DNA of 64,000 bases, taken from assembly GCF_002954665.1 (NCBI RefSeq), contig NZ_MSCM01000002.1, forward strand, positions 1,557,303 to 1,621,302, read 5' to 3'. Below the pieces are notes generated by a model. The model was not told where the DNA came from and made no database searches. It saw only the letters and a list, made by a program, of their open reading frames with translations. Position 1 is the first letter of the stretch; every line of letters starts with the position of its first letter. The stretch is from Polaribacter glomeratus. Its GTDB lineage: Bacteria > Bacteroidota > Bacteroidia > Flavobacteriales > Flavobacteriaceae. Positions 43,435-53,132 of this stretch are shown one piece after another. A program made the translations under genes and the position numbers.

Positions 43435-43845
43435 TTAATTTTTTAATTCTCTTTGTCTCATTGGCATTCCGTCAATAATGGCACATAATTTTTCTGCGGA
43501 CAAAACTGTTGTTTGAGATTGTTTTATACCACCATCCAAACCGATTAACACTACTTTAAATGCTGCTTTTTCTTTATTAAATTTTTGATATAAATCTGGT
43601 GATGGGTTCCAACTTTCATCAGAATCTGATTTAAAAAAATTTGGTAGCGCTTGAAGAATTTTTAATTTCCGTTCCTCAAATTCAGTACTTTTATTTTTTA
43701 ACAATTCAATTTGATTCATAAAATCGACATTGTTTTTATCACTCGTAATAACAATTAAAACCCTGTATTTTCCCGAATCTTTTTTAATATTCTGACTAAT
43801 AGAAACTGATGTTATCATTAAAAAGAGCACATATAATCTTTTCAT
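43435..43845 (-). CDS. DUF4174 secreted protein
   Basis: 136 residues with a signal peptide ending SISQ (about 18). A thioredoxin-like fold without CxxC: YRVLIVITSDKNNVDFMNQIE ... FKVVLIGLDGGIKQSQTTVLSAEKLCAIIDGMPMRQREL. The end GMPMRxREL is the DUF4174 mark. Function unknown. Probably co-transcribed with the VOC gene. Confidence 0.85.
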   Translation of the reverse strand: MKRLYVLFLMITSVSISQNIKKDSGKYRVLIVITSDKNNVDFMNQIELLKNKSTEFEERKLKILQALPNFFKSDSDESWNPSPDLYQKFNKEKAAFKVVLIGLDGGIKQSQTTVLSAEKLCAIIDGMPMRQRELKN

Positions 43846-43887
43846 CGGGTTTTGATTTTTACAAATGAATTTTAAGAATTTTAAAAA

Positions 43888-45714
43888 CTATTCAACAGAT
43901 TTTTTAAAAGCATTTTCGCCACCAACAATAGGTATTGTTATTTTTGTTCCTTGTAAATCAATGGTTAATTCAGTTCCTGGTTTTGGTAATAAAGTGTACT
44001 CATTATCACTAGAAAAAATCATCAAACCAATTTGTTGTCCTTTTTTAATAATTTGATCATCCGGTTGTAAATCGAAAGTCATGTCATAAAATTTTCCTGG
44101 TTTCAAAGGAGCACTTTTAGTTAAAGAAGCATGGTTTTGTAAATCTGCCCAACCACGAGTAATAATATTATCGGTAATTTTAGAATTTTTACTAGTATTC
44201 CATGGCAAAGAAACTAAACAAACGGATAAGTTTACTGCAGCTTTAGAGCTCGAAGCTTTTATAGTAATTGAAGCCAAACCAGAAATATGAACATCTTCTT
44301 TTAAAACAGGAGTAACATATAATAAACGATGATTTGTATAAGCTGCTTGTGCTAGTACTTCGGATGAAAACGAATAATTATCTACCAAGGTTTCTTTTCC
44401 TTTGGATTTTGATTTGTCGGTTGATAAATTTCCTGCTTCGGGAGCACCTGCTTCTAAATAAAAAGTAACCTTACTTGCCTCAGGATTGGGATATTCTGCA
44501 TACGCCGTTGGTTCTTCTCTTTTGTCATCTTCTCTAACTATCCAAGCTTTAGCATCGTTTTCTACATCATTTTTTACTCCATGTAAATAACGTGTAAACC
44601 AACGATTCATCATTTTCATTGGTGGTGGTCCTCCATGTCCATTTTGATGATAATAAATCTGAGTAGGCAAGCCCATTTCCGAAGCTTTTTTATAAATTCT
44701 ATAACTGTGTTCTGGCATAACATTCCAATCATTAAAACCGTGAGACATTAATAATGCTGCTTTCATCGGTTTCATATCATTTATATAATCACGTCCAGCC
44801 CAAAAATCATTGTAATCTCCAGTCATTCTATCCATGCCATTTGCCATTTCTGTATCACGAACTACCTTGTTATTTCTGGCTCTATTTTCTTCTTTTCCAC
44901 TATGGATAAAATCGTACAAAACATCAATATCTTCGCCTAAATAACCTCCAGGAGAACGCACTAATCCGTTGGAACGATAATAGTGATAATAAGAAGTATT
45001 TGGGGCTACAGGAATAATTGCTTCTAAACCTTCAACACCTGTGGTTGCTGCTGCTAAAGGAATTGTTCCGTTATAAGAAGTTCCTGTCATGCCTACTTTT
45101 CCTGTAGACCAAAATGCGGTTACAGTTTCAGTTCCTTCTCTAGACGTAAATCCTTTTGCACGACCGTTTAACCAGTCTATAACTGCTTTCGGAGCAAAAG
45201 ATTCATTATCGCCCCCAACTGTTGGCGCACCATCGGATAAACCTGTTCCTGGTGATGACGAATGCACCACAATATATCCTAAAGGAAGCCAATTTTTTAC
45301 TTGAGAATTTGAAATAATTGGGCGTTCGCCTCTTCTTGTTACTTCTACTTTAGTTCTAGGTTTTTCTTTTGCGCCAATTTCGTGTTTTACTTCCCAAAAT
45401 AAACCAGGTGCATCACCAGCTGTTCCTGCATAATAAGGGCTAGATTCATAAACTACAGGTAATTTTAAACCCTCCGTTTCTGTTTGTTCTGGTCTGGTTA
45501 CATCTACGTGCATTCGGTCTAATTTTCCGTCTCCGTCTGAGTCAAAGGTAGTTTCTACCCATAAATCGTGTTGAATCCATTTTTCTGGATTGCTAAAAGC
45601 TTCTACAATTTGAGCTTCTCCATCTTTAAAAACGGGTACTGCTTTTTCTTGCGCTTTTATTGAAAAAGCAATAAGAAATAAAATGATAAATTGAAATTTG
45701 ATGTTATTTTTCAT
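43888..45714 (-). CDS. Secreted Xaa-Pro dipeptidyl-peptidase-like S15 hydrolase
   Basis: 608 residues with signal peptide ending IKAQ (about 21). The alpha/beta-hydrolase nucleophile elbow is GMTGTSYNGTI. Upstream is VVHSSSPGTGLSDG, the acid/base region is LLMSHGFNDWNVMP and YYHQNGHG, and the C-terminal jelly roll is typical of S15 (FYDMTFDLQPDDQIIKKGQQIGLMIFSSDNEYTLLPKPGTEL). It releases X-Pro dipeptides from peptides or is a broad acylase. Followed by a second hydrolase of the same superfamily. Confidence 0.9.
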   Translation of the reverse strand: MKNNIKFQFIILFLIAFSIKAQEKAVPVFKDGEAQIVEAFSNPEKWIQHDLWVETTFDSDGDGKLDRMHVDVTRPEQTETEGLKLPVVYESSPYYAGTAGDAPGLFWEVKHEIGAKEKPRTKVEVTRRGERPIISNSQVKNWLPLGYIVVHSSSPGTGLSDGAPTVGGDNESFAPKAVIDWLNGRAKGFTSREGTETVTAFWSTGKVGMTGTSYNGTIPLAAATTGVEGLEAIIPVAPNTSYYHYYRSNGLVRSPGGYLGEDIDVLYDFIHSGKEENRARNNKVVRDTEMANGMDRMTGDYNDFWAGRDYINDMKPMKAALLMSHGFNDWNVMPEHSYRIYKKASEMGLPTQIYYHQNGHGGPPPMKMMNRWFTRYLHGVKNDVENDAKAWIVREDDKREEPTAYAEYPNPEASKVTFYLEAGAPEAGNLSTDKSKSKGKETLVDNYSFSSEVLAQAAYTNHRLLYVTPVLKEDVHISGLASITIKASSSKAAVNLSVCLVSLPWNTSKNSKITDNIITRGWADLQNHASLTKSAPLKPGKFYDMTFDLQPDDQIIKKGQQIGLMIFSSDNEYTLLPKPGTELTIDLQGTKITIPIVGGENAFKKSVE

Positions 45715-45730
45715 GTTGATATCTATAGGG

Positions 45731-47665
45731 TTATTTTAGTACTGAAAATTCGATTGAAGAATCTGTAAACACAGTATGTGTTTGCGTTTTAAAGTCTTTT
45801 TCGTTTGCTTTGTAAATGTTGTCTACATAGGTTTGCGGGTTTAAATCGATTAAAGGAAACCAAGTACTTTGCACTTGAATTTGTATTTTATGTCCTTTTT
45901 TAAACGTATGAAAAACATCTTGTAATTTAATATTTACATCCGTTTTTTTATTGGGCGTAAAAGGTTCTGGGTGTTCAAAACTATTTCTAAATCTGCCACG
46001 CATTACTTCGCTACGAACCATTAAATGATAATTACTCATTTTTAAATGGTCTTGCATTTTATCATTATTTTCTGCAGCATCCGCAGGATGAACATCTACT
46101 ACTTTAACAATCCAATCTGCATCAGTTCCTGTCGTTGCTACTTTTAATTTTGCTAAAATATCTCCCGCCAAAGTATAATCTTCGGTTAAAACATCTGTTT
46201 CAAAAACCAATACATCGGGTCTTCTTGCTGCAAAACGCTGGTCATCAGTCATGTACTTTCTTGGCGTAAAAACGGTTTTAATATCTTCAGAATACGGAAC
46301 AGGTCTTTTAATATCACTTATAAATTTTATTGCTGATTTTGATTTCTTAGCCGCTGTTAATTCTTGATTTTCTGATAAAAACCAATCTTGTTTCACCATG
46401 TTGTTTGGTGGCCAAGCATCATAACTTTTCCATTCTTTTTTACCTGAATCAAAAACATACGCTTCTGGCAATCCAGAGTTTTTGTCTCCTTTTCCTTTTA
46501 AGAAATGATTAAAAAACTTTGTTTCAATTTCTTTCTGAAACTTTAATGAAATAGAATCTCCAAAATAATAATTACCCACATCATTTCTAACAGCAGAACT
46601 TGCCCATTTTCCGTGATCCCAAGGGCCAAAAACGAGTGTGTTGTAATTTTCTTTTCCATTTTTTTCTATGCCTTTATACGTTTCTAAAGGCCCATATAAA
46701 TCTTCTGCATCAAAGAAACCACCAACAATCATGGTTGCTACAGAGCTAGGTACTTTATCCATATGTTGTATAATGCCTTTGCTTTGCCAAACTGAATCGT
46801 AATTAGGATGTTCAATAATTTCTTTCCAGAAAAAATCATCAATTTTATCTTTATTTTCGGCTGTTTTTACATCTAATTTATCATATTGAAAATATTCATT
46901 CAAGTTTTTTAAAGGTCCTTTGTCTAAGAAAAATTGATATTGATCTTGAGTTTTCATCTCAGGTAAAGAATACCAAGCAGAATCCGTTGGTGTATCTTTG
47001 TAGGTTCCGAATAACGGAATAGCTCTAAAATAGCTCAATAAAAATGCACCATTATGATGGAAATCATCAAAGAAAAAATCGCCAATACAGGCTTGTGGAG
47101 AAGCTGCTTTTAAAGCTGGATGCGCATCAATAGCAGAAATTGTTGCATAATGCCCAGGATAAGAAATTCCCCAAGTTCCAACATTGCCATTATTGTTTTC
47201 TACGTTTTTTACCAACCAGTCTATTGTATCATAGGTGTCAGAAACTTCATCAGACTGATTTTCTTTTTTATTTGGGATGTAAGCACGCATATTATCATAT
47301 ACGCCTTCACTCATCCAACGGCCACGAACATCTTGATATACTACAATATTTCCTTCTTTCATTAAATGAACATTCGGACTAATTTTGGTCTTCATTTTTC
47401 CTTCTCCATAAGGCGCAGAACTATAAGGAGTTCTTTGCATTAAAATTGGGTATTTTATGCTTTTGTCTTTTGGCGTGTAAATGGTTGTGTGGAGTTTAAT
47501 CCCATCTCTCATTATAATATCAACTTCTTTTTTAGTGTAGTGGTCCGCAACAAAAGTGTCTGGAATTGCAGCTGATTGTAATGTTTTTTCCGTTTTTGGA
47601 GTACATCCGATAAAAAAAGTAAAGGAAATAGCGATATAAAAGAGCCTTAAAATTTGATGTTTCAT
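45731..47665 (-). CDS. CocE/NonD family hydrolase, lipoprotein
   Basis: 644 residues. Lipoprotein signal with Cys in FFIGCTPK (about 21). The hydrolase motifs are GTWGISYPGHYATISA (nucleophile Ser), IVGGFFDAEDLYG (Asp) and VFGPWDHGKW (His). The C-terminal jelly roll has HTFKKGHKIQIQVQSTWFPLIDLNPQTYV. CocE-like enzymes include acyltransferases and peptidases such as glutaryl-7-ACA acylase. It is 16 bp upstream of the S15 gene, forming a two-gene operon. Confidence 0.9.
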   Translation of the reverse strand: MKHQILRLFYIAISFTFFIGCTPKTEKTLQSAAIPDTFVADHYTKKEVDIIMRDGIKLHTTIYTPKDKSIKYPILMQRTPYSSAPYGEGKMKTKISPNVHLMKEGNIVVYQDVRGRWMSEGVYDNMRAYIPNKKENQSDEVSDTYDTIDWLVKNVENNNGNVGTWGISYPGHYATISAIDAHPALKAASPQACIGDFFFDDFHHNGAFLLSYFRAIPLFGTYKDTPTDSAWYSLPEMKTQDQYQFFLDKGPLKNLNEYFQYDKLDVKTAENKDKIDDFFWKEIIEHPNYDSVWQSKGIIQHMDKVPSSVATMIVGGFFDAEDLYGPLETYKGIEKNGKENYNTLVFGPWDHGKWASSAVRNDVGNYYFGDSISLKFQKEIETKFFNHFLKGKGDKNSGLPEAYVFDSGKKEWKSYDAWPPNNMVKQDWFLSENQELTAAKKSKSAIKFISDIKRPVPYSEDIKTVFTPRKYMTDDQRFAARRPDVLVFETDVLTEDYTLAGDILAKLKVATTGTDADWIVKVVDVHPADAAENNDKMQDHLKMSNYHLMVRSEVMRGRFRNSFEHPEPFTPNKKTDVNIKLQDVFHTFKKGHKIQIQVQSTWFPLIDLNPQTYVDNIYKANEKDFKTQTHTVFTDSSIEFSVLK

Positions 47666-47771
47666 TGTTTGAGTTACTAAGTTTCGTTAAATCTACGAAA
47701 CTAAAAAGAGGTATTAGAAAATCTTTTGTTAAAATGAATTAAAATCGTTTTAAAAATTGGCGCAAAAAAAA

Positions 47772-47790
47772 GGTTATCGCAATGATAACC
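47772..47790 (-). terminator. Terminator after the M61 gene
   Basis: GGTTATC and GATAACC pair around a 5-nt loop. A T-run follows on the minus strand. Confidence 0.8.
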
Positions 47791-47815
47791 TTTCTTAAAT
47801 TTTTAAAAACTAAAA

Positions 47816-49678
47816 TTATAGTGCTTTTAACCAAGCCTCTCTAAGTTTTTTCTTAGGGTCATTTTCTGGTAAATCTTCAAGTACTAAGTTTTCTATTTCG
47901 GCTTCTCCTTTCATCACTTTTCCTTCAAGTTTTAATGTATCACCATCTCTTACAACTTCAAATGTTACAGCATCACCTTCTTTCCATTGCATCGATTTTC
48001 CAATAACTACTCTAGCACTTTGCAAGGTAACAGCTTCGTTATTAACAGACTTTAAAATATCACCTGCTTTTACACCTAAAGTATCTAAAGCTGTATTTTT
48101 TCTATCAATAAAGAAAATTTCTTTGTTATTATTGGCAGATATAAATAATTGATTTTGGCTATCTAAAAAGTAGGAAGCATCAATATCTTCTGTTTTGTTA
48201 GCAACACCCACTTTGTTCAAAAATTGAACATAATCAATAGGTGTGTTTCCGGTTAAATGTTTTTCGAAAAAAGCACCCACAGATGGAAACGTCATTTTTA
48301 CAATTTCAGCTAAGATTTCATCATCTTTAAAAGGTTTTTTTTCTCCATATTTAACAGACAAATCTTTCATTAAATTTCTAATTCCGTAAACTCCTTTGCT
48401 TTCTTCTCTTAGTAAAATATCTAAAGTCATACCAATTAATGCGCCTTTTTGATATACATTGCCGTAATTTTTTGCATATTCATCCTCCAAAATATTTTTA
48501 CTCATTTTGGTAAAAGACATCGTGTCATTATAACTTAATGAACTTGCAATTTTACCTTTCATTTCGTCAATAAACTGTTGTTCAGTTATCAAGCCTTGGT
48601 TTACTTGAAATAAGTTTGCAAAATATTCGGTAACTCCTTCATACATCCATAAATGTTTAGACATATTTGGAGTATTAAAATCAAACGAATGAATTTCTTC
48701 GGAATGTACAGAAAGCGGCGAAACAATATGAAAAAACTCGTGTGAAACAGTTCCGTTTATCATTCCATTAGACAAACGTTCTTTTGTAAAATTTTCTGGA
48801 TACACAACCGTTGTAGACGAAAGGTGCTCTAAGGCTCCAAAGCTATCCCATTTGTAAATTTCTGGATCAAAAAGATAGAGTAAAATATTATATTCGTTGG
48901 TAGTTTTAAATCCTTTTAAAAAGTTTGATTGTGCTTGCACCATTGTTTTTAGCGCATCTTCCATATCTTTTGCTGTATGAACATTATTAGGCGAATACAC
49001 GGCAAGTGTAACTTCTATTCCGTCAATGGTAAAACTAACCGAATTTAAAGGCGCATACATAATTGGATTGTCAGAAATCTCATCATATCGAGAAGCGAAA
49101 AAAGTATCTTCTGTGTTAATTTCTTTCGTAGTATTCTTGTTGATTAAAGAAGAAGTTTCATATAAATCTGCAGGATGTTGAATTTTAAGCGTGTAAGGAG
49201 TTTCTTTTTTACCTTTAAAATATCCAACAAAACCAGGTAAGTTTAAAAAGAAGTTTTTACCTTCTTCTATATTGGTTCCTGCCATCACATAAATTTTATG
49301 TTCTTTTTCAGTGTCAAAAGTATCCTCAACCCAATACGTTACTTTGTCCATTTTTTTAGCATCATTAATTTGCCAAGAGTTAGGGTCTAATTTGCTTACT
49401 GCCATTTCATTACCATTATAATCAAACGCTTTAAAGTCTGATATAAACTGCCCGTAATTACTCATAGCATAGGTTCCAGGAACGATTGCTGGTATTTGAT
49501 ACACAATCGAGTTTTCTTTTACTTTTTTAGGATTTACTACTACCTGTACTTTATCATCTACCACTTTATTTAGGTTGATAGAAACTTCGATGGTATTTTT
49601 CTTTTCTGATGAGTTTTTGATGCTTGCACAACTTGCTAAAAATCCGATAGAAAGACTTAAAAGAATTATTTTTTTCAT
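47816..49678 (-). CDS. M61 glycyl aminopeptidase-like metalloprotease with PDZ domain
   Basis: 620 residues from MKKIILLSLSIG. An extension to 49702 would put eight residues before the lipoprotein signal and is rejected. Lipobox LASC (about 17). The N-terminal M61 beta domain (VYQIPAIVPGTYAMSNYGQFISDF) is followed by a gluzincin core with HEFFH (313-317) and the second Glu in WMYEGVTEYFA, then a C-terminal PDZ (about 505-590, GVKAGDILKSVNNEAV). It probably trims peptides at the cell surface or in the periplasm. Confidence 0.92.
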   Translation of the reverse strand: MKKIILLSLSIGFLASCASIKNSSEKKNTIEVSINLNKVVDDKVQVVVNPKKVKENSIVYQIPAIVPGTYAMSNYGQFISDFKAFDYNGNEMAVSKLDPNSWQINDAKKMDKVTYWVEDTFDTEKEHKIYVMAGTNIEEGKNFFLNLPGFVGYFKGKKETPYTLKIQHPADLYETSSLINKNTTKEINTEDTFFASRYDEISDNPIMYAPLNSVSFTIDGIEVTLAVYSPNNVHTAKDMEDALKTMVQAQSNFLKGFKTTNEYNILLYLFDPEIYKWDSFGALEHLSSTTVVYPENFTKERLSNGMINGTVSHEFFHIVSPLSVHSEEIHSFDFNTPNMSKHLWMYEGVTEYFANLFQVNQGLITEQQFIDEMKGKIASSLSYNDTMSFTKMSKNILEDEYAKNYGNVYQKGALIGMTLDILLREESKGVYGIRNLMKDLSVKYGEKKPFKDDEILAEIVKMTFPSVGAFFEKHLTGNTPIDYVQFLNKVGVANKTEDIDASYFLDSQNQLFISANNNKEIFFIDRKNTALDTLGVKAGDILKSVNNEAVTLQSARVVIGKSMQWKEGDAVTFEVVRDGDTLKLEGKVMKGEAEIENLVLEDLPENDPKKKLREAWLKAL

Positions 49679-49801
49679 AACTAAAATTAAATTTGAATAC
49701 AATATTAGCAGTTTTTCATCTAATTTTTATTGTATTTAACAAATTTTTGAATATTTAACTTTTGTTATAAATTAAAGGCAAAAAATCTATTAAATTTCTT
49801 G

Positions 49802-49809
49802 TATTTTTG
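49802..49809 (+). promoter_or_regulatory. Probable -7 element for the YgiQ gene
   Basis: TATTTTTG matches TAnnTTTG and ends only 7 bp before the ATG at 49817, which predicts an almost leaderless mRNA. It also rules out the TTG at 49799 as start. Confidence 0.5.
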
Positions 49810-49816
49810 CAAAATT

Positions 49817-51778
49817 ATGGAGAACACTAAAAGACATCAATTAACAGACTGGTTACCAACGACAAACAAGGAAGTTAAAATTCGTGGTTGGGAAGAATTG
49901 GATGTAATTCTATTTAGCGGAGACGCTTATGTAGATCATCCGTCATTTGGACCTGCTGTAATTGGTCGTATTTTAGAAAGTTATGGTTTGCGAGTGGCGA
50001 TTGTACCACAACCAAGTGTAAATGACAATTTGCAAGATTTCGAAAAATTAGGAAAACCTCGTTTATTTTTTGGTGTAACCGGTGGTTGTATGGACCCAAT
50101 GGTTAGCAATTATACCGCAAGTAAAAAAAGCCGTGATAAAGATGCATATACACCAAATGGAGACAAGGGTTTTAGACCAGATTATGCAACTTCTGTATAT
50201 TCTAAAATATTAAAAGAAAAATTTCCAGATGTTCCTGTTTTAATTGGCGGAATAGAAGCTTCTTTAAGACGTGTAACTCATTATGATTATTGGTCTGACA
50301 AGTTGTTGCCAACTATTTTGGAAACTTCTAAAGCAGATATGTTAGTCTACGGAATGGGTGAACAACCTTTGCGAGAAATTGTAGAGTTATTACAAAAAGG
50401 GGTTCCGTTTTCTAGTTTAAAAAACATTAAACAAACAGCTGTTTTAATTGATACAAATAAAGAAAAGTTACCAGTTATAAACGATTGGGAAGATGTAACA
50501 ATCAATTCTCACAAGGCTTGTTTGGCTGATAAAAAAACATTTGCTTCAAACTTTAAAGTGATTGAGCAAGAGTCTAATAAATTAAAAGCGCGAAGAATTC
50601 TACAAGAAGTTGAAGGAAAAACTTTGGTGATAAATCCGCCTTTTCCTACAATGACAGAAGCAGAAATTGATGGTTCTTTTGATTTGCCTTACACGCGTTT
50701 GCCGCATCCAAAATATGACAAACGTGGACCAATTCCTGCGTTTGAAATGATTAAATTTTCGATAAATATCCATAGAGGATGTTTTGGAGGTTGTAGTTTT
50801 TGTACAATTTCTGCGCATCAAGGAAAATTTATTGCTAGTAGAAGTCAGGAATCTGTTTTAAGAGAAGTTGATAAAGTGGCAAATATGCCAGATTTTAAAG
50901 GCTATTTATCTGATATCGGTGGGCCATCTGCAAACATGTATCAAATGAAAGGAAAAGTACAATCTATTTGTGATAAATGTGTTGCACCAAGTTGTATTTC
51001 GCCTGTAATTTGTTCTAATTTAGATACTTCACACAAACCTTTAACAGAATTATATCAAGCAGTTGATAAGCATCCGAAGATTAAAAAATCTTTTATTGGA
51101 AGTGGAATTCGACATGATATGTTGGTGCCTGAATTCAATAAAAATGCAGATCCAAAAGAATTAGATGCATACACAGAGGAAGTAATGACCAAACATATTT
51201 CTGGGCGATTAAAAGTTGCGCCAGAACATACTTCTGATCCTGTTTTAAAATTGATGCGTAAACCCTCTTTTAAATATTTTCATATGTTTAAAGAGCGTTT
51301 CGATAAAATTAATATCAAGAAGAAATTAAACTTACAATTAATTCCGTATTTTATTTCTAGTCACCCAGCAAGTGAGGTAGAAGACATGGCAAATTTAGCT
51401 GCAGAAACTAAAGATATGGGCTTTCAGTTAGAGCAAGTGCAAGGTTTTACACCAACGCCAATGACAGTAGCAACGGTAATTTATTACTCTGGATATCATC
51501 CATATACACTAAAACCAACGAGAACTCCAAAGACGAAACAGGAACGTGAAGATCAACATAAATTTTTCTTTTGGTATAAAAAAGAAAATAAAGAATGGAT
51601 TAAAAACACGTTGAATAAAGTTGGAAGACACGATTTACTTCAAAAATTATTACCAGAAAATAACTCTTGGAAAAAGAATAAAACTGCTCATAAAGTAGCA
51701 CAGCATACTTTTGATGATGCAATTCCTTTTAACAAAAGAAAGAAAAAGGTAAGTAGAGCGCCTAAAAGTAGAAGGTAG
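49817..51778 (+). CDS. YgiQ family radical SAM protein
   Basis: 653 residues. An N-terminal B12-binding-like Rossmann segment (VILFSGDAYVDHPSFGPAVIGRILESYG) is followed by the radical SAM cluster motif CFGGCSFCTI (CxxxCxxC) and the family-specific FTPTPMTVATVIYYSGYHPYT. The basic C-terminus is RKKKVSRAPKSRR. The YgiQ family is conserved in many bacteria and the reaction is not known. Monocistronic. Confidence 0.93.
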   Translation: MENTKRHQLTDWLPTTNKEVKIRGWEELDVILFSGDAYVDHPSFGPAVIGRILESYGLRVAIVPQPSVNDNLQDFEKLGKPRLFFGVTGGCMDPMVSNYTASKKSRDKDAYTPNGDKGFRPDYATSVYSKILKEKFPDVPVLIGGIEASLRRVTHYDYWSDKLLPTILETSKADMLVYGMGEQPLREIVELLQKGVPFSSLKNIKQTAVLIDTNKEKLPVINDWEDVTINSHKACLADKKTFASNFKVIEQESNKLKARRILQEVEGKTLVINPPFPTMTEAEIDGSFDLPYTRLPHPKYDKRGPIPAFEMIKFSINIHRGCFGGCSFCTISAHQGKFIASRSQESVLREVDKVANMPDFKGYLSDIGGPSANMYQMKGKVQSICDKCVAPSCISPVICSNLDTSHKPLTELYQAVDKHPKIKKSFIGSGIRHDMLVPEFNKNADPKELDAYTEEVMTKHISGRLKVAPEHTSDPVLKLMRKPSFKYFHMFKERFDKINIKKKLNLQLIPYFISSHPASEVEDMANLAAETKDMGFQLEQVQGFTPTPMTVATVIYYSGYHPYTLKPTRTPKTKQEREDQHKFFFWYKKENKEWIKNTLNKVGRHDLLQKLLPENNSWKKNKTAHKVAQHTFDDAIPFNKRKKKVSRAPKSRR

Positions 51779-51830
51779 TTAGCCATTTTAATGACGTACA
51801 TAATCTCGATAATTGACTAAATTAGTTTGG

Positions 51831-53018
51831 TCAGTTATTTTTATTTAAATGATTTGCTAGATAAACACCAATACTTGCGCTTCCTTGCAGTAAATAGCCG
51901 CCAGTTGGAGTATCCCAATCTAACATTTCGCCAATACAAAATTGATTTGGTAGTTCTTTAAGTTCAAAATTTTTAGAAACTGCGTTTAAATCAATTCCGC
52001 CAACAGTAGAAATAGCTTCATCAATAGCTGCCGTATCTACGATTTCTAAAGGGAATTTTTTAATGTTTTTCACCAAGGAATCTGCATCTAAATAAGATTC
52101 TTTAGAAAGAGTTGTTTTTAATAAATCGATTTGCGCAGTAGTTAATTTGAGTTCTTTTTTTAAAATCTGCGTTCTATTTTTATGGTTAGTTAATTTTATT
52201 TTCGACAGCATATTTTCTGATGTTAATGAAGGCTTAAAATCGATAAAAATGATTGCTTTTGAATTTGCAGATAATTGTTTTCTAATTTGCGGACTTAATC
52301 CATAAATGGCATTTCCTTCCAATCCAAAATTTGTAATAACTGCCTCTCCCTTTTGAACAATATCATTGCAATAAATTGCGATATTTTTTAACGGAGTTCC
52401 TTCGTGCTTTATAATAAAGCTAGATTTCCAATCAATTTGATATCCGCAGTTAGATGCTTTAAATTCTTTTGTTTTGATGCCTTTTTCAGAAAAAGTATCA
52501 AGCCAACTACCATCAGACCCTGTAACTTTCCAACTGCTTCCGCCTAAACAAAAAACGGTATAATCTGTTTGTGTAGTTTTGTTATTAATAATCGGGTTAT
52601 TGCTTGCATCCCAATCAGAAAAAGTTTGATTATATTTAATTTTAACTCCTTTCTCTTTAAGGTTTTTAAGCATCGCATTTAGCACTTCAATCGGTTTAAT
52701 TCCTTCTTTTGGATACACTCTTTTGCTGCTTCCTATAAAGGTAGGAATTCCTATTTGTGCTAGCCAATTTCTAAAATCGTTATTCGTGAAGCTTAATAAC
52801 GTTTTTTCTAAAAAATCATCTGGAGTATATCGTTTAATAAGCGCTTCCATAGGCTCTGAATGTGTTACATTAAAACCACCTTTACCAGCAACTAAAAATT
52901 TACGACCAGCCGTTTTGTTTTTTTCATAGATGGTAATGTCAAACTTTTTAGTATCTAAAAAAGCAGCTAGAAGAAAAGAAGAAGGTCCGCCTCCAATTAT
53001 GGCAATGGTTTTTTTCAT
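51831..53018 (-). CDS. BaiN/HI0933-type FAD oxidoreductase (TIGR03862-like)
   Basis: 395 residues: N-terminal FAD motif IAIIGGGPSSFLLAAFLDTK, then KNKTAGRKFLVAGKGGFNVTHSE, the family mark with GRKxLxAGxGRxN here reading GRKFLVAGKGGFN. C-terminal IxxxGGIDLNAVSKNFELKELPNQFCIGEMLDWDTPTGGYLLQGSASIGVYLA. These HI0933-like flavoproteins are of largely unknown substrate. The Arg of the GGGRCN loop is replaced by Gly here, as in the TIGR03862 subgroup. Confidence 0.9.
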   Translation of the reverse strand: MKKTIAIIGGGPSSFLLAAFLDTKKFDITIYEKNKTAGRKFLVAGKGGFNVTHSEPMEALIKRYTPDDFLEKTLLSFTNNDFRNWLAQIGIPTFIGSSKRVYPKEGIKPIEVLNAMLKNLKEKGVKIKYNQTFSDWDASNNPIINNKTTQTDYTVFCLGGSSWKVTGSDGSWLDTFSEKGIKTKEFKASNCGYQIDWKSSFIIKHEGTPLKNIAIYCNDIVQKGEAVITNFGLEGNAIYGLSPQIRKQLSANSKAIIFIDFKPSLTSENMLSKIKLTNHKNRTQILKKELKLTTAQIDLLKTTLSKESYLDADSLVKNIKKFPLEIVDTAAIDEAISTVGGIDLNAVSKNFELKELPNQFCIGEMLDWDTPTGGYLLQGSASIGVYLANHLNKNN

Positions 53019-53132
53019 TTTAATATATTTATCTAACTTAGAAACATCAGAATTACTTTAGTTTAATAGTTAAATTTAGAAATATGCAATTGCGTTTTAT
53101 TAGTTAACTTTTGTTGTAATTTAATTGTAAAG

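Noticed and set aside
47120..47382. Plus-strand frames inside the CocE gene
   Set aside because: Antisense shadows with no family resemblance.
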